Assembly (NCBI RefSeq): GCF_013386115.1 | Contig: NZ_JACAOR010000005.1 | Span: 162,461 to 226,460, forward strand | From: Pseudomonas gingeri | Lineage (GTDB): Bacteria > Pseudomonadota > Gammaproteobacteria > Pseudomonadales > Pseudomonadaceae | DNA: 64,000 nucleotides | Reading direction: 5' to 3' | Shown: in pieces, positions 1 through 8,328 of the stretch | How positions within the stretch are numbered: the stretch's first letter is position 1 | How the letters are laid out: the number at the start of each line of letters is the position of its first letter | Notes under the pieces: generated by a model | Databases searched by the model: none | The model's input: the letters and a program-made list of their open reading frames with translations, nothing else | What the model was told of the DNA's origin: nothing | Translations under genes and position numbers: made by a program

Positions 1-978
1 GCCGGCGTAAACTGCATAATCGGCACCCATAAACGCACTAAATGATTTTGGAAATAGCGCTACTATTTTTATTTCTACTGAATATCCGTATTTTTTTCTA
101 ATGGTGTTGGCTGCTTGCCTAAGACTACCGCCGGTATAGGCCTTGTCTATAATTAGCCATGGGTCGCGGGATGAAGTTGGTGTGGGGAATATATCTTGAA
201 ACTCGATATTTTTATTGAGCAGGCTTGAGTCGTTTTGTCGATGTATTTCTAAGAAAAATACGTTCTGGTCCCCCGTTGCAGCCATGTATCCTAGCGCCAG
301 AGGCAGGCCTGCTGATAACAGGAAAAGTTTGTTTTTTGATAGGTTTTCAATTTGATGCCAGATTTCGTGGTCTTCGTATATATACCTTGTGTTGAATATG
401 CTGTTGCTTTCCAGTTGTTCATGAGATACGTATTGGCTGTAAAAAATACAGAGCCTGTTGTGAAAGTCTAAGGTGTTTGAATCGGCATTTGTGAGCAACC
501 TGTTTTTGGCTACGCCTCTACTGGGCTTTTTTGTAGTGATAGGGAAGAAGCTGCTTTGAACGTGGCTAAAGGCTTCACTGATTAGTGAGTTTTTTATAAT
601 TGTAAGAGCCGACTTGGAAGGGCCGGAAATGGCTATTTCAGGTGACAAACCATTCCCTTCGACTCTGCCTATTCCTCCTCGTCCTTCTATTTTTCGAGTG
701 CTTAAATTCAGGTGCTCCCAGATTTTTACAATATCATCGCGATGCATGCCATTATAAATTGGGTCGAGGTTGCTTAGATCGCAAATCATCTCTTCGGGGT
801 GGCGAAGTTCGAAAGAAGCTCGTTGGAGGTGGCATCCGTCTCGTATGGCATCGCGGTAAGCATAATAGTCACTCGTTTGGATTCCACTCAATGTTCTCCA
901 GCCATGATGCTCGCTAATTATGGTTATCAGATTCGTGCGCTGATCAGGCAGGCAAGGTGAAAAGCTAGCATGACCCAT
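1..978 (-). CDS. Phosphoribosyltransferase-like protein, 3' end outside the window
   Basis: On the minus strand an open frame runs without a stop from an ATG at 978 (preceded by AAGGAG about 6 bases upstream) to the left edge, giving at least 326 residues. Around residues 272-286 it reads DPWLIIDKAYTGGSLRQA, the hydrophobic strand plus TGGS loop that binds the 5'-phosphate of PRPP in type I phosphoribosyltransferases. About 45 residues earlier SAGLPLALGYMAA resembles the preceding glycine-bearing strand and helix of that fold. The usual acidic pair (DD/ED) is D-K here, so activity is uncertain. The N-terminal ~200 residues are not recognised. The gene is AT-rich compared with the rest of the window, suggesting transfer. 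It lies downstream of, and in the same direction as, a nucleotidyltransferase-fold gene and is probably cotranscribed with it. The fold call is inference from one motif region; the substrate is unknown. Confidence 0.65.
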   Translation of the reverse strand, partial: MGHASFSPCLPDQRTNLITIISEHHGWRTLSGIQTSDYYAYRDAIRDGCHLQRASFELRHPEEMICDLSNLDPIYNGMHRDDIVKIWEHLNLSTRKIEGRGGIGRVEGNGLSPEIAISGPSKSALTIIKNSLISEAFSHVQSSFFPITTKKPSRGVAKNRLLTNADSNTLDFHNRLCIFYSQYVSHEQLESNSIFNTRYIYEDHEIWHQIENLSKNKLFLLSAGLPLALGYMAATGDQNVFFLEIHRQNDSSLLNKNIEFQDIFPTPTSSRDPWLIIDKAYTGGSLRQAANTIRKKYGYSVEIKIVALFPKSFSAFMGADYAVYAG

Positions 979-1105
979 CTTTTGCTCCTTGATAGGATTT
1001 GCAATATAAAAATCATCAAAATTAATAATTAAGAGATAGGTGGATAATAGAGGTGGCGTTTGCATGCTCGCTCAGTTGGAAATGAATTAGCTACCGGAAC
1101 GGTTT

Positions 1106-2164
1106 TTAGTCCCACTCTTTGAGAAGGGTCGTCAGTGATGGCGTGTCTTTTGCCGCGAAGTATTTTTTTCTGAAGTGGTACTCGCATTTCGATATTTTGT
1201 GTTGTGTCTGTTTTCGGCTATTGAATTCTTTATTCAATGCGGCAAGAGAATTTTGGGATGAGGGGTATAGTTCTGATTTTTCTAGCAATTTTTCGATGGC
1301 TAAAAAAACCAGGTCCATGTAGTCCAGTGTGTCCTGGATGTACCTACGGCATTCCTCCTCCGTGACAGCACCTCTTCGGGCTAGTGAATAGAATTTTTCC
1401 TTGATGTCGTTGAAACCATCGATTCTAAAAATATTTGAATAAATCCACTTGTAGTGTTTGTTTGTTATTCCTGTTAAGTAGGTGAAGCTCATTGTCGTCT
1501 TTAGCATCATGTCTCTTGCAATTTCGCATCCCATCCAGAGATTCCCCGACTGCCAGCAGCCTTGCACGTCCTGGAATGCGTAAAATACGGGGAGTTTTTC
1601 TCGATGTGCCACATAAATATGTTTCTCGATGGGGATTCTGGATTTTAACTCGCGAAATATTTCCTCGTTCTCTAATGCATGTCCTGTTAACGACCGGTGA
1701 ATCACATTGTTCTCGGTATTTGATAGTACGGGCTCATATAGAAAACGTTGATCGTGAGCGACTTGTTCGTAGGTTTTTTCGATTTTTAGTATGAGAGTGT
1801 CAAGTTCGGCGAATGTTATGTAATCCGCATCAATGTGGATGCTGGTATCACCATAGAAATTCGTTGTGTTGTGAACGCCCTCGTTGCCGGTTATGTATCG
1901 ATAATTGATGTCGGTAACCAGCGCGTGCTCGTTGGGTTCTACGTCACTTGCTTTAGGTCTTTTCTCGCATATAACAATGCAATCGATGTCGGAGTGAATT
2001 GTTCCAATGCCTTCAATGAGACTGCCTGAAATGACCAGGATGCTTGTGCTTTCCAGGATAACCTTGTCTCGCAAATATTTTTTTGGGATAGATATCTTTC
2101 CATCTAAAATGGAAACGCTGTCTTCGGATAGGCTTGATTTTGAGGTGTTGATGAGTGCTTTCAT
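1106..2164 (-). CDS. Nucleotidyltransferase-fold protein of unknown function
   Basis: A 352-residue protein. Residues 43-66 contain VISGSLIEGIGTIHSDIDCI: the GS dipeptide (47-48) followed after ten residues by SDID (D59, D61), the signature of the polymerase-beta nucleotidyltransferase superfamily (GS-x9-11-DxD). A third acidic residue expected on a later strand could be in the HIDADY segment near residue 110. The C-terminal half looks helical and is not recognised, so it could adenylylate a small molecule, protein or RNA. AAGGA lies about 10 bases before the ATG. The gene is clearly AT-rich, and is followed after 127 bases by the phosphoribosyltransferase-like gene on the same strand. No HEPN partner is visible beside it, so a MNT-HEPN toxin pair is not supported. 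Confidence 0.7.
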   Translation of the reverse strand: MKALINTSKSSLSEDSVSILDGKISIPKKYLRDKVILESTSILVISGSLIEGIGTIHSDIDCIVICEKRPKASDVEPNEHALVTDINYRYITGNEGVHNTTNFYGDTSIHIDADYITFAELDTLILKIEKTYEQVAHDQRFLYEPVLSNTENNVIHRSLTGHALENEEIFRELKSRIPIEKHIYVAHREKLPVFYAFQDVQGCWQSGNLWMGCEIARDMMLKTTMSFTYLTGITNKHYKWIYSNIFRIDGFNDIKEKFYSLARRGAVTEEECRRYIQDTLDYMDLVFLAIEKLLEKSELYPSSQNSLAALNKEFNSRKQTQHKISKCEYHFRKKYFAAKDTPSLTTLLKEWD

Positions 2165-2431
2165 TGTTTGAGGCTTCCTTGTGCGAATACCTACTAGAAA
2201 GTTTGGTTGATCATCGTGTTGTGGTTTAACGCTAGCTCCAGAATAATTGTGTTGTCAAAATTTTTACAAAATTTCAGAAGGTTCCTTAATGTATTAGGCG
2301 TAAGTTTTGAAGTTGGAGTGAATTTGTCGTTGGTTTCTGAAGGGATTTTCCTACGTGTTGTGCATTTTTTGATTTAAGAAATATGGAAAGAGAACTTCAA
2401 GGATGTTCAGGCCCAATACTGCACAGTAAGC

Positions 2432-2453
2432 GCCGGCTCGCTAGCAAGCCGGT
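2432..2453. repeat. Single REP-like palindrome
   Basis: CCGGCT (2433-2438) and AGCCGG (2447-2452) form a stem around CGCTAGCA. This resembles the core of the REP elements found elsewhere in the window (GCCGGCTTGCCGGCGA type). It marks the edge of the AT-rich segment. Confidence 0.55.
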
Positions 2454-2680
2454 TCTTATAGAGCACGCTAAATTATCGGTCTTGAAGCATTTTTAAAGGC
2501 CGATGTAGTTTCTCGTCTAGTTCTGTGCCCGACAGCGCGGCGTCGAAAGGGGAGGGGGCTCCTGGAGGTACGGCGTTTCACCCTGAAAATGCTGCTACCA
2601 GACCCGACAGTAGGGCGTCGTGCTTTGACCCAGTGCGCAGGCATAGGCTGTGGTCTGATAAGCCACTGTTTCCGTCCGAC

Positions 2681-2713
2681 GATGTTGCAGGCAAGATGAA
2701 GGTCTGCAACATC
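2681..2713 (+). promoter_or_regulatory. Perfect 10-bp inverted repeat in the amn leader
   Basis: GATGTTGCAG (2681-2690) and CTGCAACATC (2704-2713) are perfect inverted repeats separated by 13 bases. The repeat ends 10 bases before the amn ATG. As RNA it would form a hairpin touching the ribosome-binding region (AGAAGACAGG); as DNA it could be a dyad operator. No known riboswitch consensus was recognised. Confidence 0.5.
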
Positions 2714-2723
2714 AGAAGACAGG

Positions 2724-4196
2724 ATGCTCTCCGTGACCGAAGCTTTTATTGTCGTGCAATCCCCCGAACAGGCCGTAGACCGCCTGGCCGAACTCCATGA
2801 GCGTGCTACCTCGGCCCTGAGCCAGGCGCTCAAGCGTTACCTCAAGGACCGCGTCGAGCCCGATGCCGAACAGCGCGCCTTGTTCCGCTACCCCGAACTG
2901 CGCCTGACCTACACCTACCAGGGCGAAGTTCCGGCGACCACCCGCGCCTACGCCAAGGTCCAGTTGCCGGGCACCTACAGTGTCACCGTCACCCATCCGG
3001 CCGCGTTTCGTAAATACCTGCTGGAACAGCTGGTGCCACTGATGCGCGATTTCACCGTGACGGTGGAAGTCGGCGTCAGCGAACAGAACATCCCTTATCC
3101 CTACGTCGTCGAGCAGGGCGATGAACTGGCCGGTTCCGGCGTGACCGCCGCGGCCCTGGCGCGGGTCTTCCCGAGCACCGACCTGTCCGCCGCCACCGAT
3201 GGCATCGCCGACGGCCTGCATGATTGGGAAAACACCTCGCCATTGCCCCTGGCCCTGTTCGACGCCGCCCGTGTCGATTTCTCCCTGCGCCGCCTGGTGC
3301 ACTACACCGGCAGCGACTGGCGCCATGTGCAGCCGTGGATCCTGCTGACCAACTACCATCGTTATGTCGACCAGTTCATCCTCCATGGCCTGGAGCAACT
3401 GCGCGACGACCCGCGCTTCGTGCGCATGGTCTTGCCGGGCAACGTGATCATCGACAAGGGCATGGACTACGCCGATGCCCAGGCCATTGCCGCCGCGGTG
3501 GTCTGGCATCGCTACCAGATGCCGGCCTATCACCTGCAGGCCAACGATGGTCATGGCGTGACCCTGGTGAATATCGGCGTCGGCCCGTCCAACGCGAAGA
3601 ACATCACCGACCACCTGGCGGTGTTGCGCCCCCATTGCTGGCTGATGATCGGCCACTGCGGGGGCCTGCGCCAATCCCAGACCATCGGCGACTATGTGCT
3701 GGCCCACGCCTACATGCGGCGTGACGGGATTCTCGATCGGGTGGTACCGCCGAATATCCCGATCCCCGCCCTGGCCGAAGTGCAGATGGCCTTGCAACAG
3801 GCCGCAGCCAACGTCACCGGGGAGAAGGGCGACGATCTCAAGAAGCGCCTGCGCACCGGCACCGTGCTGACCTACGACGACCGCAACTGGGAGCTGCGCT
3901 GGGCCCAGGAACGTCCGCTGATCAACCTGTCCCGCGCGGTGGCCGTGGATATGGAAAGCGGCACCATCGCCGCCCAGGGTTATCGCCTGCGCGTGCCGTA
4001 TGGCACCTTGCTTTGTGTCTCGGACAAGCCGCTGCACAGCGAAATCAAGCTGCCGGGCTCGGCGAACGCGTTCTACGAGCGTGCCGTCAGCCAGCATCTG
4101 AAGATCGGCATCGCCGCGGTGGACCTGCTGCGTACCGAACTGCACTCGCTGCATTCGCGCAAGCTGCGCAGCTTTGACGAGCCGCCGTTCCGTTAA
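2724..4196 (+). CDS. amn: AMP nucleosidase
   Basis: A 490-residue protein matching the AMP nucleosidase family, which hydrolyses AMP to adenine and ribose-5-phosphate in the cytoplasm and so links adenylate level to purine salvage. The N-terminal ~170 residues correspond to the regulatory AMP-nucleosidase domain. The C-terminal part has the nucleoside phosphorylase-like catalytic domain, with GVGPSNAKNITDHLAVLRP and later AVDMESGTIAAQGYR, the acidic/methionine ribose-binding motif of purine nucleoside phosphorylases. Length agrees with the family (about 480-500). ATG 2724 is used; GTG at 2733 is a possible alternative, and the N-terminus before VVQSPEQAVDRL is not conserved to my knowledge. 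Transcribed alone, with a hairpin just before the start and another just after the stop. Confidence 0.93.
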   Translation: MLSVTEAFIVVQSPEQAVDRLAELHERATSALSQALKRYLKDRVEPDAEQRALFRYPELRLTYTYQGEVPATTRAYAKVQLPGTYSVTVTHPAAFRKYLLEQLVPLMRDFTVTVEVGVSEQNIPYPYVVEQGDELAGSGVTAAALARVFPSTDLSAATDGIADGLHDWENTSPLPLALFDAARVDFSLRRLVHYTGSDWRHVQPWILLTNYHRYVDQFILHGLEQLRDDPRFVRMVLPGNVIIDKGMDYADAQAIAAAVVWHRYQMPAYHLQANDGHGVTLVNIGVGPSNAKNITDHLAVLRPHCWLMIGHCGGLRQSQTIGDYVLAHAYMRRDGILDRVVPPNIPIPALAEVQMALQQAAANVTGEKGDDLKKRLRTGTVLTYDDRNWELRWAQERPLINLSRAVAVDMESGTIAAQGYRLRVPYGTLLCVSDKPLHSEIKLPGSANAFYERAVSQHLKIGIAAVDLLRTELHSLHSRKLRSFDEPPFR

Positions 4197-4202
4197 GGGC
4201 GA

Positions 4203-4224
4203 TTCACCCCGTCGGTGGGGTGAA
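4203..4224 (+). terminator. Hairpin after amn
   Basis: TTCACCCC and GGGGTGAA form a perfect 8-bp stem with loop GTCGGT, starting 7 bases after the amn stop. There is no clear U-tract, so it may be a weak terminator or a 3' stabilising hairpin. Confidence 0.45.
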
Positions 4225-4235
4225 ATCCGCTTGCT

Positions 4236-4317
4236 GTGGGAGCCGGCTTGCCAGCGATGAGGCCCTGAAGCTTTGCTGAGCTGCGCAGGACGCCATCGCC
4301 GGCAAGCCGGCTCCCAC
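4236..4317. repeat. BIME: two inverted REP elements
   Basis: GTGGGAGCCGGCTTGCCAGC and its inverted partner GCCGGCAAGCCGGCTCCCAC flank about 40 bases. This is the standard Pseudomonas REP doublet, lying between amn and rluE. Confidence 0.9.
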
Positions 4318-4390
4318 GGAACCGCGTCTGGAAAAAAAAGCCGGTACGCCCTAGCATGACGGCTCCTGATCTGCAGATATCTCCGTCGCC

Positions 4391-5023
4391 ATGTCCCGAC
4401 CACCCCGTCCCGTCGTACGCCGTTCGGCTGCGAAAAGCCCCGTTGCGCCGCGTCGGGTCGCCAAGGCGCCGCCTGTCGAACCCAAGCTGATCCTGTTCAA
4501 CAAACCCTTCGATGTGCTGACCCAGTTCAGCGACGGTGAGGGGCGCGCGACCCTCAAGGATTTCATCGACGTGGCGGGTGTCTACCCGGCCGGGCGCCTG
4601 GACCGCGACAGTGAAGGCCTGCTGCTGCTGACCAATGATGGCCAGCTTCAGGCACGCATCGCCGACCCGAAGCACAAGCTGGCGAAAACCTACTGGGTGC
4701 AGGTCGAAGGTGTGCCGACGGCGGAGCAGATCGAGCGCTTGTGCAAGGGCGTCGAGCTTAACGACGGCATGACCCTGCCGGCCCAGGCCCGGGCACTGGA
4801 AACGCCGGAACTGTGGCCGCGCAACCCGCCCGTGCGCTTTCGCCAGAGCATTCCCACCAGTTGGCTGGAACTGATCATTCGTGAAGGTCGTAACCGTCAG
4901 GTGCGGCGGATGACGGCGGCGGTCGGTTTGCCGACCTTGCGCCTGGTGCGGGTGCGTATTGGAGACTGGACCCTCGAAGGACTCGATCAGGGCCAGTGGA
5001 AGGAAGTCCCGGCGAGTTTATAG
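4391..5023 (+). CDS. rluE: 23S rRNA pseudouridine synthase, RluE type
   Basis: A 210-residue RsuA/RluB/RluE-family pseudouridine synthase. A basic, low-complexity N-terminus (residues 1-30) precedes [16 protein letters not shown], the family entry motif; [17 protein letters not shown] (69-85) carries the catalytic aspartate D71; [11 protein letters not shown] near residue 165 is the C-terminal RNA-binding motif. There is no N-terminal S4 domain, which fits RluE (U2457 of 23S rRNA in E. coli) rather than RsuA or RluB. It acts on ribosomal RNA in the cytoplasm. The 3' end overlaps the convergent DUF2788 gene by 6 bases. Confidence 0.88.
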   Translation: MSRPPRPVVRRSAAKSPVAPRRVAKAPPVEPKLILFNKPFDVLTQFSDGEGRATLKDFIDVAGVYPAGRLDRDSEGLLLLTNDGQLQARIADPKHKLAKTYWVQVEGVPTAEQIERLCKGVELNDGMTLPAQARALETPELWPRNPPVRFRQSIPTSWLELIIREGRNRQVRRMTAAVGLPTLRLVRVRIGDWTLEGLDQGQWKEVPASL

Positions 5024-5227
5024 GGAACCGGACTCGATCAAGCCGATCACCACGCTCTTGATCACGAACGCGGCGATACCCAGGCCCAGCACGAAGAACA
5101 GGATAAAGGTGCCGAAGCGCCCGGCCTTGGATTTTTTCGCCAGGTCCCAGACGATGAAGCCCATGAAAATGATCAGGATGCTGACCAGGCCGGTCATCAT
5201 CCACTCTTCGAAAACGGCAGGATCCAT
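5018..5227 (-). CDS. DUF2788 small membrane protein
   Basis: A 69-residue protein with two predicted transmembrane helices (about residues 12-28 and 39-62) separated by a basic loop (AKKSKAGR). It matches my recollection of the DUF2788 family found next to rluE in pseudomonads. The function is unknown; the C-terminus (ESGSL) is short and polar. GGAGAG precedes the ATG. It is convergent with rluE with a short overlap. Confidence 0.75.
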   Translation of the reverse strand: MDPAVFEEWMMTGLVSILIIFMGFIVWDLAKKSKAGRFGTFILFFVLGLGIAAFVIKSVVIGLIESGSL

Positions 5228-5327
5228 CGAATCTCTCCAGCGCGAGCGGGGTAAAAAGCCGGCCGATTATACGCCAGGGGGAACCCGGGGACATTGACCT
5301 GCGTCGGTTTGACTCAGGCCCCGTGCT

Positions 5328-5810
5328 TCAGTTGCGCAGGTGGGTCAATGGCAGTTCGGTGCTGTTGAGCACCTGGTTCAGCACAAAGCTGGAGCGCACG
5401 CTGGTCACGCCTTCGATACGGGTCAGGTGCCCCAGCAGCAGCTTCTGGTAGTGGTCCATGTCCGGCACCACGACTTTCAACTGGTAGTCGGCATCCATTC
5501 CCGTCACCAGGCTGCACTCCAGGACCTGGGGCAGGGTGCGGATCGCCGCTTCGAAGTTCTCGAAGCGTTCCGGCGTATGCCGGTCCATGCCGATCAGCAC
5601 ATAGGCGGTCAGGCTCAGGCCGAGCATCTTGCGGTCGAGCAGGGCGACCTGGCGCGAGATGTAGCCGTCGTCTTCCAGTTGCTTGACCCGTCGCGAGCAC
5701 GGCGATGGCGACAGACCGATGCGTTCGGCCAGTTCCTGGTTGGAGATGCGGGCATCGCGCTGCAATTCCGCCAGAATGCTCAGGTCGTATCGGTCGAGTT
5801 TGCTCATCAT
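5328..5810 (-). CDS. Lrp/AsnC-family transcriptional regulator
   Basis: A 160-residue Lrp-type regulator. The winged-HTH occupies residues 1-60 (LDRYDLSILAELQRDARISN then LAERIGLSPSPCSRRVKQLE), with SPSPCSRRVK as the recognition helix. The RAM (effector-binding) domain follows, with VTGMDADYQLKVVVPDMDHY typical of amino-acid sensing. Length is normal for the family. It is transcribed away from the region upstream of the DUF6515 gene, so it may control the orphan transcript at 5.9-6.14 kb as well as itself. The ligand cannot be read from sequence. Confidence 0.88.
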   Translation of the reverse strand: MMSKLDRYDLSILAELQRDARISNQELAERIGLSPSPCSRRVKQLEDDGYISRQVALLDRKMLGLSLTAYVLIGMDRHTPERFENFEAAIRTLPQVLECSLVTGMDADYQLKVVVPDMDHYQKLLLGHLTRIEGVTSVRSSFVLNQVLNSTELPLTHLRN

Positions 5811-6234
5811 TCAGGCCTTTCTCATAACTATTGCGCTGAATTATCTATCTGAAGCGAATTATTGCGCAAGTCATGTTTATCTAAGCAATGTTCGCAATCC
5901 TCTGTCGTCGCGTCAGGCCTATTCTTATCACCAGAATCACTGCAACAGAATCACTGCCCGGACATAGAGTCCACAGCGGCCCGCCGAATCAGGCGCGCCG
6001 CGGCCGACAATCCTACAGGGTTGCCCCGGCCCCCGGGCTGCACACGGTCCAGAAGACGGTGTGAGGTGAGCCGGCGTCAAAAGCGCCGAGCACGGACGAA
6101 ATTCTCCAAAGGGAGGCCGACGGGCCTCCCTTTTTTATTGCGCGAAATAAGTTGCGCGACTGATAAAGTGTTGCAGAACCGGAATCCGCTTTCCCAGTCT
6201 TATGGGTATGCCCTGAACCGCAGTGAGGAACCGC
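5811..6234 (+). other. Intergenic region with a candidate small RNA
   Basis: This 424-base gap between divergent genes contains a 12-bp direct repeat (CAGAATCACTGC at 5932-5943 and 5946-5957) and then a GC-rich segment ending in a strong rightward terminator at 6111-6137. Since the gene to the left points left and the next right-hand gene starts after the terminator, the terminator must serve a transcript that begins inside this gap: a small RNA, a leader peptide or an attenuator. I found no convincing small ORF and recognised no Rfam family. Confidence 0.5.
6111..6137 (+). terminator. Rho-independent terminator
   Basis: AGGGAGGCC (6111-6119) pairs perfectly with GGCCTCCCT (6124-6132) around loop GACG, followed by a run of six T including the last stem base. 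On the opposite strand the U-tract is only three bases, so it works rightward. Confidence 0.85.
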
Positions 6235-7377
6235 ATGAAATCGCGCATCTGGCGTTTGGCAGGTGTTGGCTTGCTCTGTATGAGTGTCGGTGCGCAAGCG
6301 CTGGCTGAAGACCGGGGTGACGATAATCAGCAACATCCACATCCCAACGGCGGCCAGCGGGGCCCCGAAGGACGACCTGGCGGTAACGAGGGACGTCCGG
6401 CGAACAATCAGCCACGGCCGGAAAACAATCAGCCACGTCCACAGGCTCCGCAACCACGGCCGCAAGCGCCGGAAGTTCGCCCGCAGCCACAGGTGCGACC
6501 GGAGGTGAATCAGGTTCGTCCGGAAAACAACCCGCGTTTCGAACGCCACGAACAAAACCCCGGCGGCCAGTGGCAGGCCCGCCCGCCACAGAACGACCCG
6601 AACCAGCAGGCGCGCCCGGCACCACCACCGCCGCAGAACAACCTGCCGATCCAGGGCCGGCCCGACACCGTGCGCCAGACCCAGGAACCGCTGCGCGGCA
6701 ACTACTCGGACATTCCCCGGCGCAATGGCTATAACCCCAATCCGGGGTGGCAGCCGGGCAACAACAACGGCCGCCCCGGCGGTAGCTTCGATCATCCCAA
6801 CGATCATCGCTGGGCCGGGCGTCCGTCCGGTCATGGCAATGGCTGGGGCCCGGGGCCGCAATATCGTCCGGGTTATGTGGTCGACCGCTTCCCCGACCGC
6901 AACTGGCGTGTGCCGTACCGTGGCCAGGACTACTTCTTCTCCGGCGGCTACTGGTACCGCCCGCAGGGGCCGCGCTATGTCGTGGTCGCGCCGCCGCGGG
7001 GGATCCGGGTCAGCTACCTGCCCGATTACGCGCGGGAAGTCTGGGTCGGCAGTTCGCTGTTTTTCCTCGCGGCGGGCGCCTACTACCTCTATCAGGAAGA
7101 CACCCAGGACTACGTGGTCGTCGATCCACCCACCGCCGCGCCGCAGGTGGCTCCCGCGCCGTCGGGCAATGGTTATGACGTGGTGGCGTATCCGGCCAAC
7201 GGCCAGAGCCCGCAGCAGGTGCAGCAGGACGGCGAGGACTGTTATCGCTGGGCCGTACAGCAAAGCGGTTTCGATCCGGCCAATGTCACCTATGCACCGG
7301 ATCCGGCGGTGGTGCAGACCTACCGCCAGGCCCAGGGCAACTGCCTGAGCAGTCGCGGCTACCAGGTCAATTACTGA
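6235..7377 (+). CDS. DUF6515 family exported protein
   Basis: A 380-residue protein starting at ATG 6235, which has GTGAGG 6-11 bases upstream; GTG 6223 is a less likely start. The first ~25 residues form a signal peptide (SRIWRLAGVGLLCMSVGAQA then LAED). Residues ~30-200 are of low complexity, rich in P, R, Q, N and G with repeated RPE-N-QPRP units, probably disordered. A conserved C-terminal part contains GYWYRPQGPRYVVVAPPRG, a hydrophobic helix (SSLFFLAAGAYYLYQED) and a final domain with two cysteines (EDCYRW and GNCLSSRGY), which I associate with DUF6515. The function is unknown; an envelope location is likely. Confidence 0.75.
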   Translation: MKSRIWRLAGVGLLCMSVGAQALAEDRGDDNQQHPHPNGGQRGPEGRPGGNEGRPANNQPRPENNQPRPQAPQPRPQAPEVRPQPQVRPEVNQVRPENNPRFERHEQNPGGQWQARPPQNDPNQQARPAPPPPQNNLPIQGRPDTVRQTQEPLRGNYSDIPRRNGYNPNPGWQPGNNNGRPGGSFDHPNDHRWAGRPSGHGNGWGPGPQYRPGYVVDRFPDRNWRVPYRGQDYFFSGGYWYRPQGPRYVVVAPPRGIRVSYLPDYAREVWVGSSLFFLAAGAYYLYQEDTQDYVVVDPPTAAPQVAPAPSGNGYDVVAYPANGQSPQQVQQDGEDCYRWAVQQSGFDPANVTYAPDPAVVQTYRQAQGNCLSSRGYQVNY

Positions 7378-8268
7378 TCAGTCGCGGCGTTTCACCACTT
7401 CCCTGGGGTCGGCGTGCACCAGCACCTCTGCCTTCGGGTAGGCGGCATGGATCGCGTCGGCCGCCTGGTCGCTGAGGCCGTGGGCCACCGACAAGGTCAA
7501 CTCTCCCGGCAATTCCAGGTGCAACTGCACGAACCAGTGGTTGCCGGAAACCCGCGTGCGCAAGTCATGGGCACCGAGCACCCCCGGCACGCCCTTGGCG
7601 AGTTCGAGCATGTGCTGGCTGATCTGCGGTGACAGCTCTTCATCCATCAGCACGGCAAAGCTTTCGCGGCCGATCTGGATCGCGCTCCACAGGATATAGA
7701 CCGAGATCCCCAGGCCGAACCAGGCGTCGACCTGGGCGAAGCCGAAGCTGGCCAGGACCAGGGCCAGCAGGATGCTGCCGTTGAGCATCATGTCCGAACG
7801 GTAGTGCAGCGAGTCGGCGCGCACGGCGGTGGAACCGGTTTCGCGAATGACCCGGTGCTGCAGCACCAGCAGGGCGGCGGTGAGCGCCAGTGACAGCACG
7901 ATCACACCGATGCTGATCCACGGCGCGCCCACCGGTTCCGGATGCTTGATCCGCTCCACCGCCTGCACCGCGATCAACACCGCACTACCGGCAATGAACA
8001 GCGCCTGGGCCATGCCCGACAGCGACTCGGCCTTGCCGTGGCCGTAACGGTGGTCGTCGTCCGCCGGGCGCAGGGCATAGTGCACCGCCAGCAGGTTGAG
8101 GAATGACGTCACGCCATCGAGCAGCGAGTCGGTCAATCCGGCGAGCATGCTCACCGAGCCGCTCAACCACCAGGCGATGGCCTTGGTCACGATCAGGATA
8201 CAGGCGACCGACACCGAGGCCCGGGTGGCCAGGCGTAACAGGCGTGCGTGTTCCGGGCTGCTGCTCAT
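7378..8268 (-). CDS. Cation diffusion facilitator (FieF-like)
   Basis: A 296-residue CDF-family efflux protein. DSLLD (D47, D51) on helix 2 and HYRSD (H155, D159) on helix 5 are the transport-site residues; HRYGHGK at 73-79 is the conserved cytoplasmic motif. Six transmembrane helices are followed by a ~90-residue cytoplasmic metallochaperone-like domain (from about 210). It exports Zn(II) or Fe(II) using proton antiport. DDxxHD-type sites are typical of FieF; zinc versus iron cannot be decided. It is convergent with the DUF6515 gene, the stop codons touching. Confidence 0.88.
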   Translation of the reverse strand: MSSSPEHARLLRLATRASVSVACILIVTKAIAWWLSGSVSMLAGLTDSLLDGVTSFLNLLAVHYALRPADDDHRYGHGKAESLSGMAQALFIAGSAVLIAVQAVERIKHPEPVGAPWISIGVIVLSLALTAALLVLQHRVIRETGSTAVRADSLHYRSDMMLNGSILLALVLASFGFAQVDAWFGLGISVYILWSAIQIGRESFAVLMDEELSPQISQHMLELAKGVPGVLGAHDLRTRVSGNHWFVQLHLELPGELTLSVAHGLSDQAADAIHAAYPKAEVLVHADPREVVKRRD

Positions 8269-8328
8269 GGGTGAGGCGATCCTTCTTCTCGGGTATCGGG
8301 GCGGTCAGGCATCAGGGGGGGGCAGGGC

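Larger units (their letters stand above)
2165..2723. other. Intergenic boundary between AT-rich island and core genome
   Basis: No convincing gene. Bases 2165-2400 are AT-rich and should hold the promoter of the leftward nucleotidyltransferase gene; a TTGACA is present on the minus strand near 2257-2252 but no good -10 was seen. From about 2430 the composition returns to core values, starting with a REP-like palindrome. The last part (2681-2713) forms a perfect inverted repeat in the amn leader, listed separately. Confidence 0.6.

Noticed and set aside
642..917. 91-residue open frame on the plus strand in the AT-rich region
   Set aside because: It is antisense to the PRTase-like gene, which is open over 326 codons with a good ribosome-binding site and a recognisable motif.
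1106..2164. MNT-HEPN toxin-antitoxin interpretation of the nucleotidyltransferase gene
   Set aside because: MNT antitoxins are small (about 100-150 residues) and next to a HEPN gene with an RxxxxH motif. This protein is 352 residues and its neighbour has a PRTase loop.
2712..4403. 563-residue open frame on the minus strand
   Set aside because: Antisense to amn; composition artefact of high GC.
5862..6308. 148-residue open frame on the plus strand
   Set aside because: It crosses a strong terminator and the signal-peptide start of the DUF6515 gene. Arginine/cysteine-rich composition is not protein-like.
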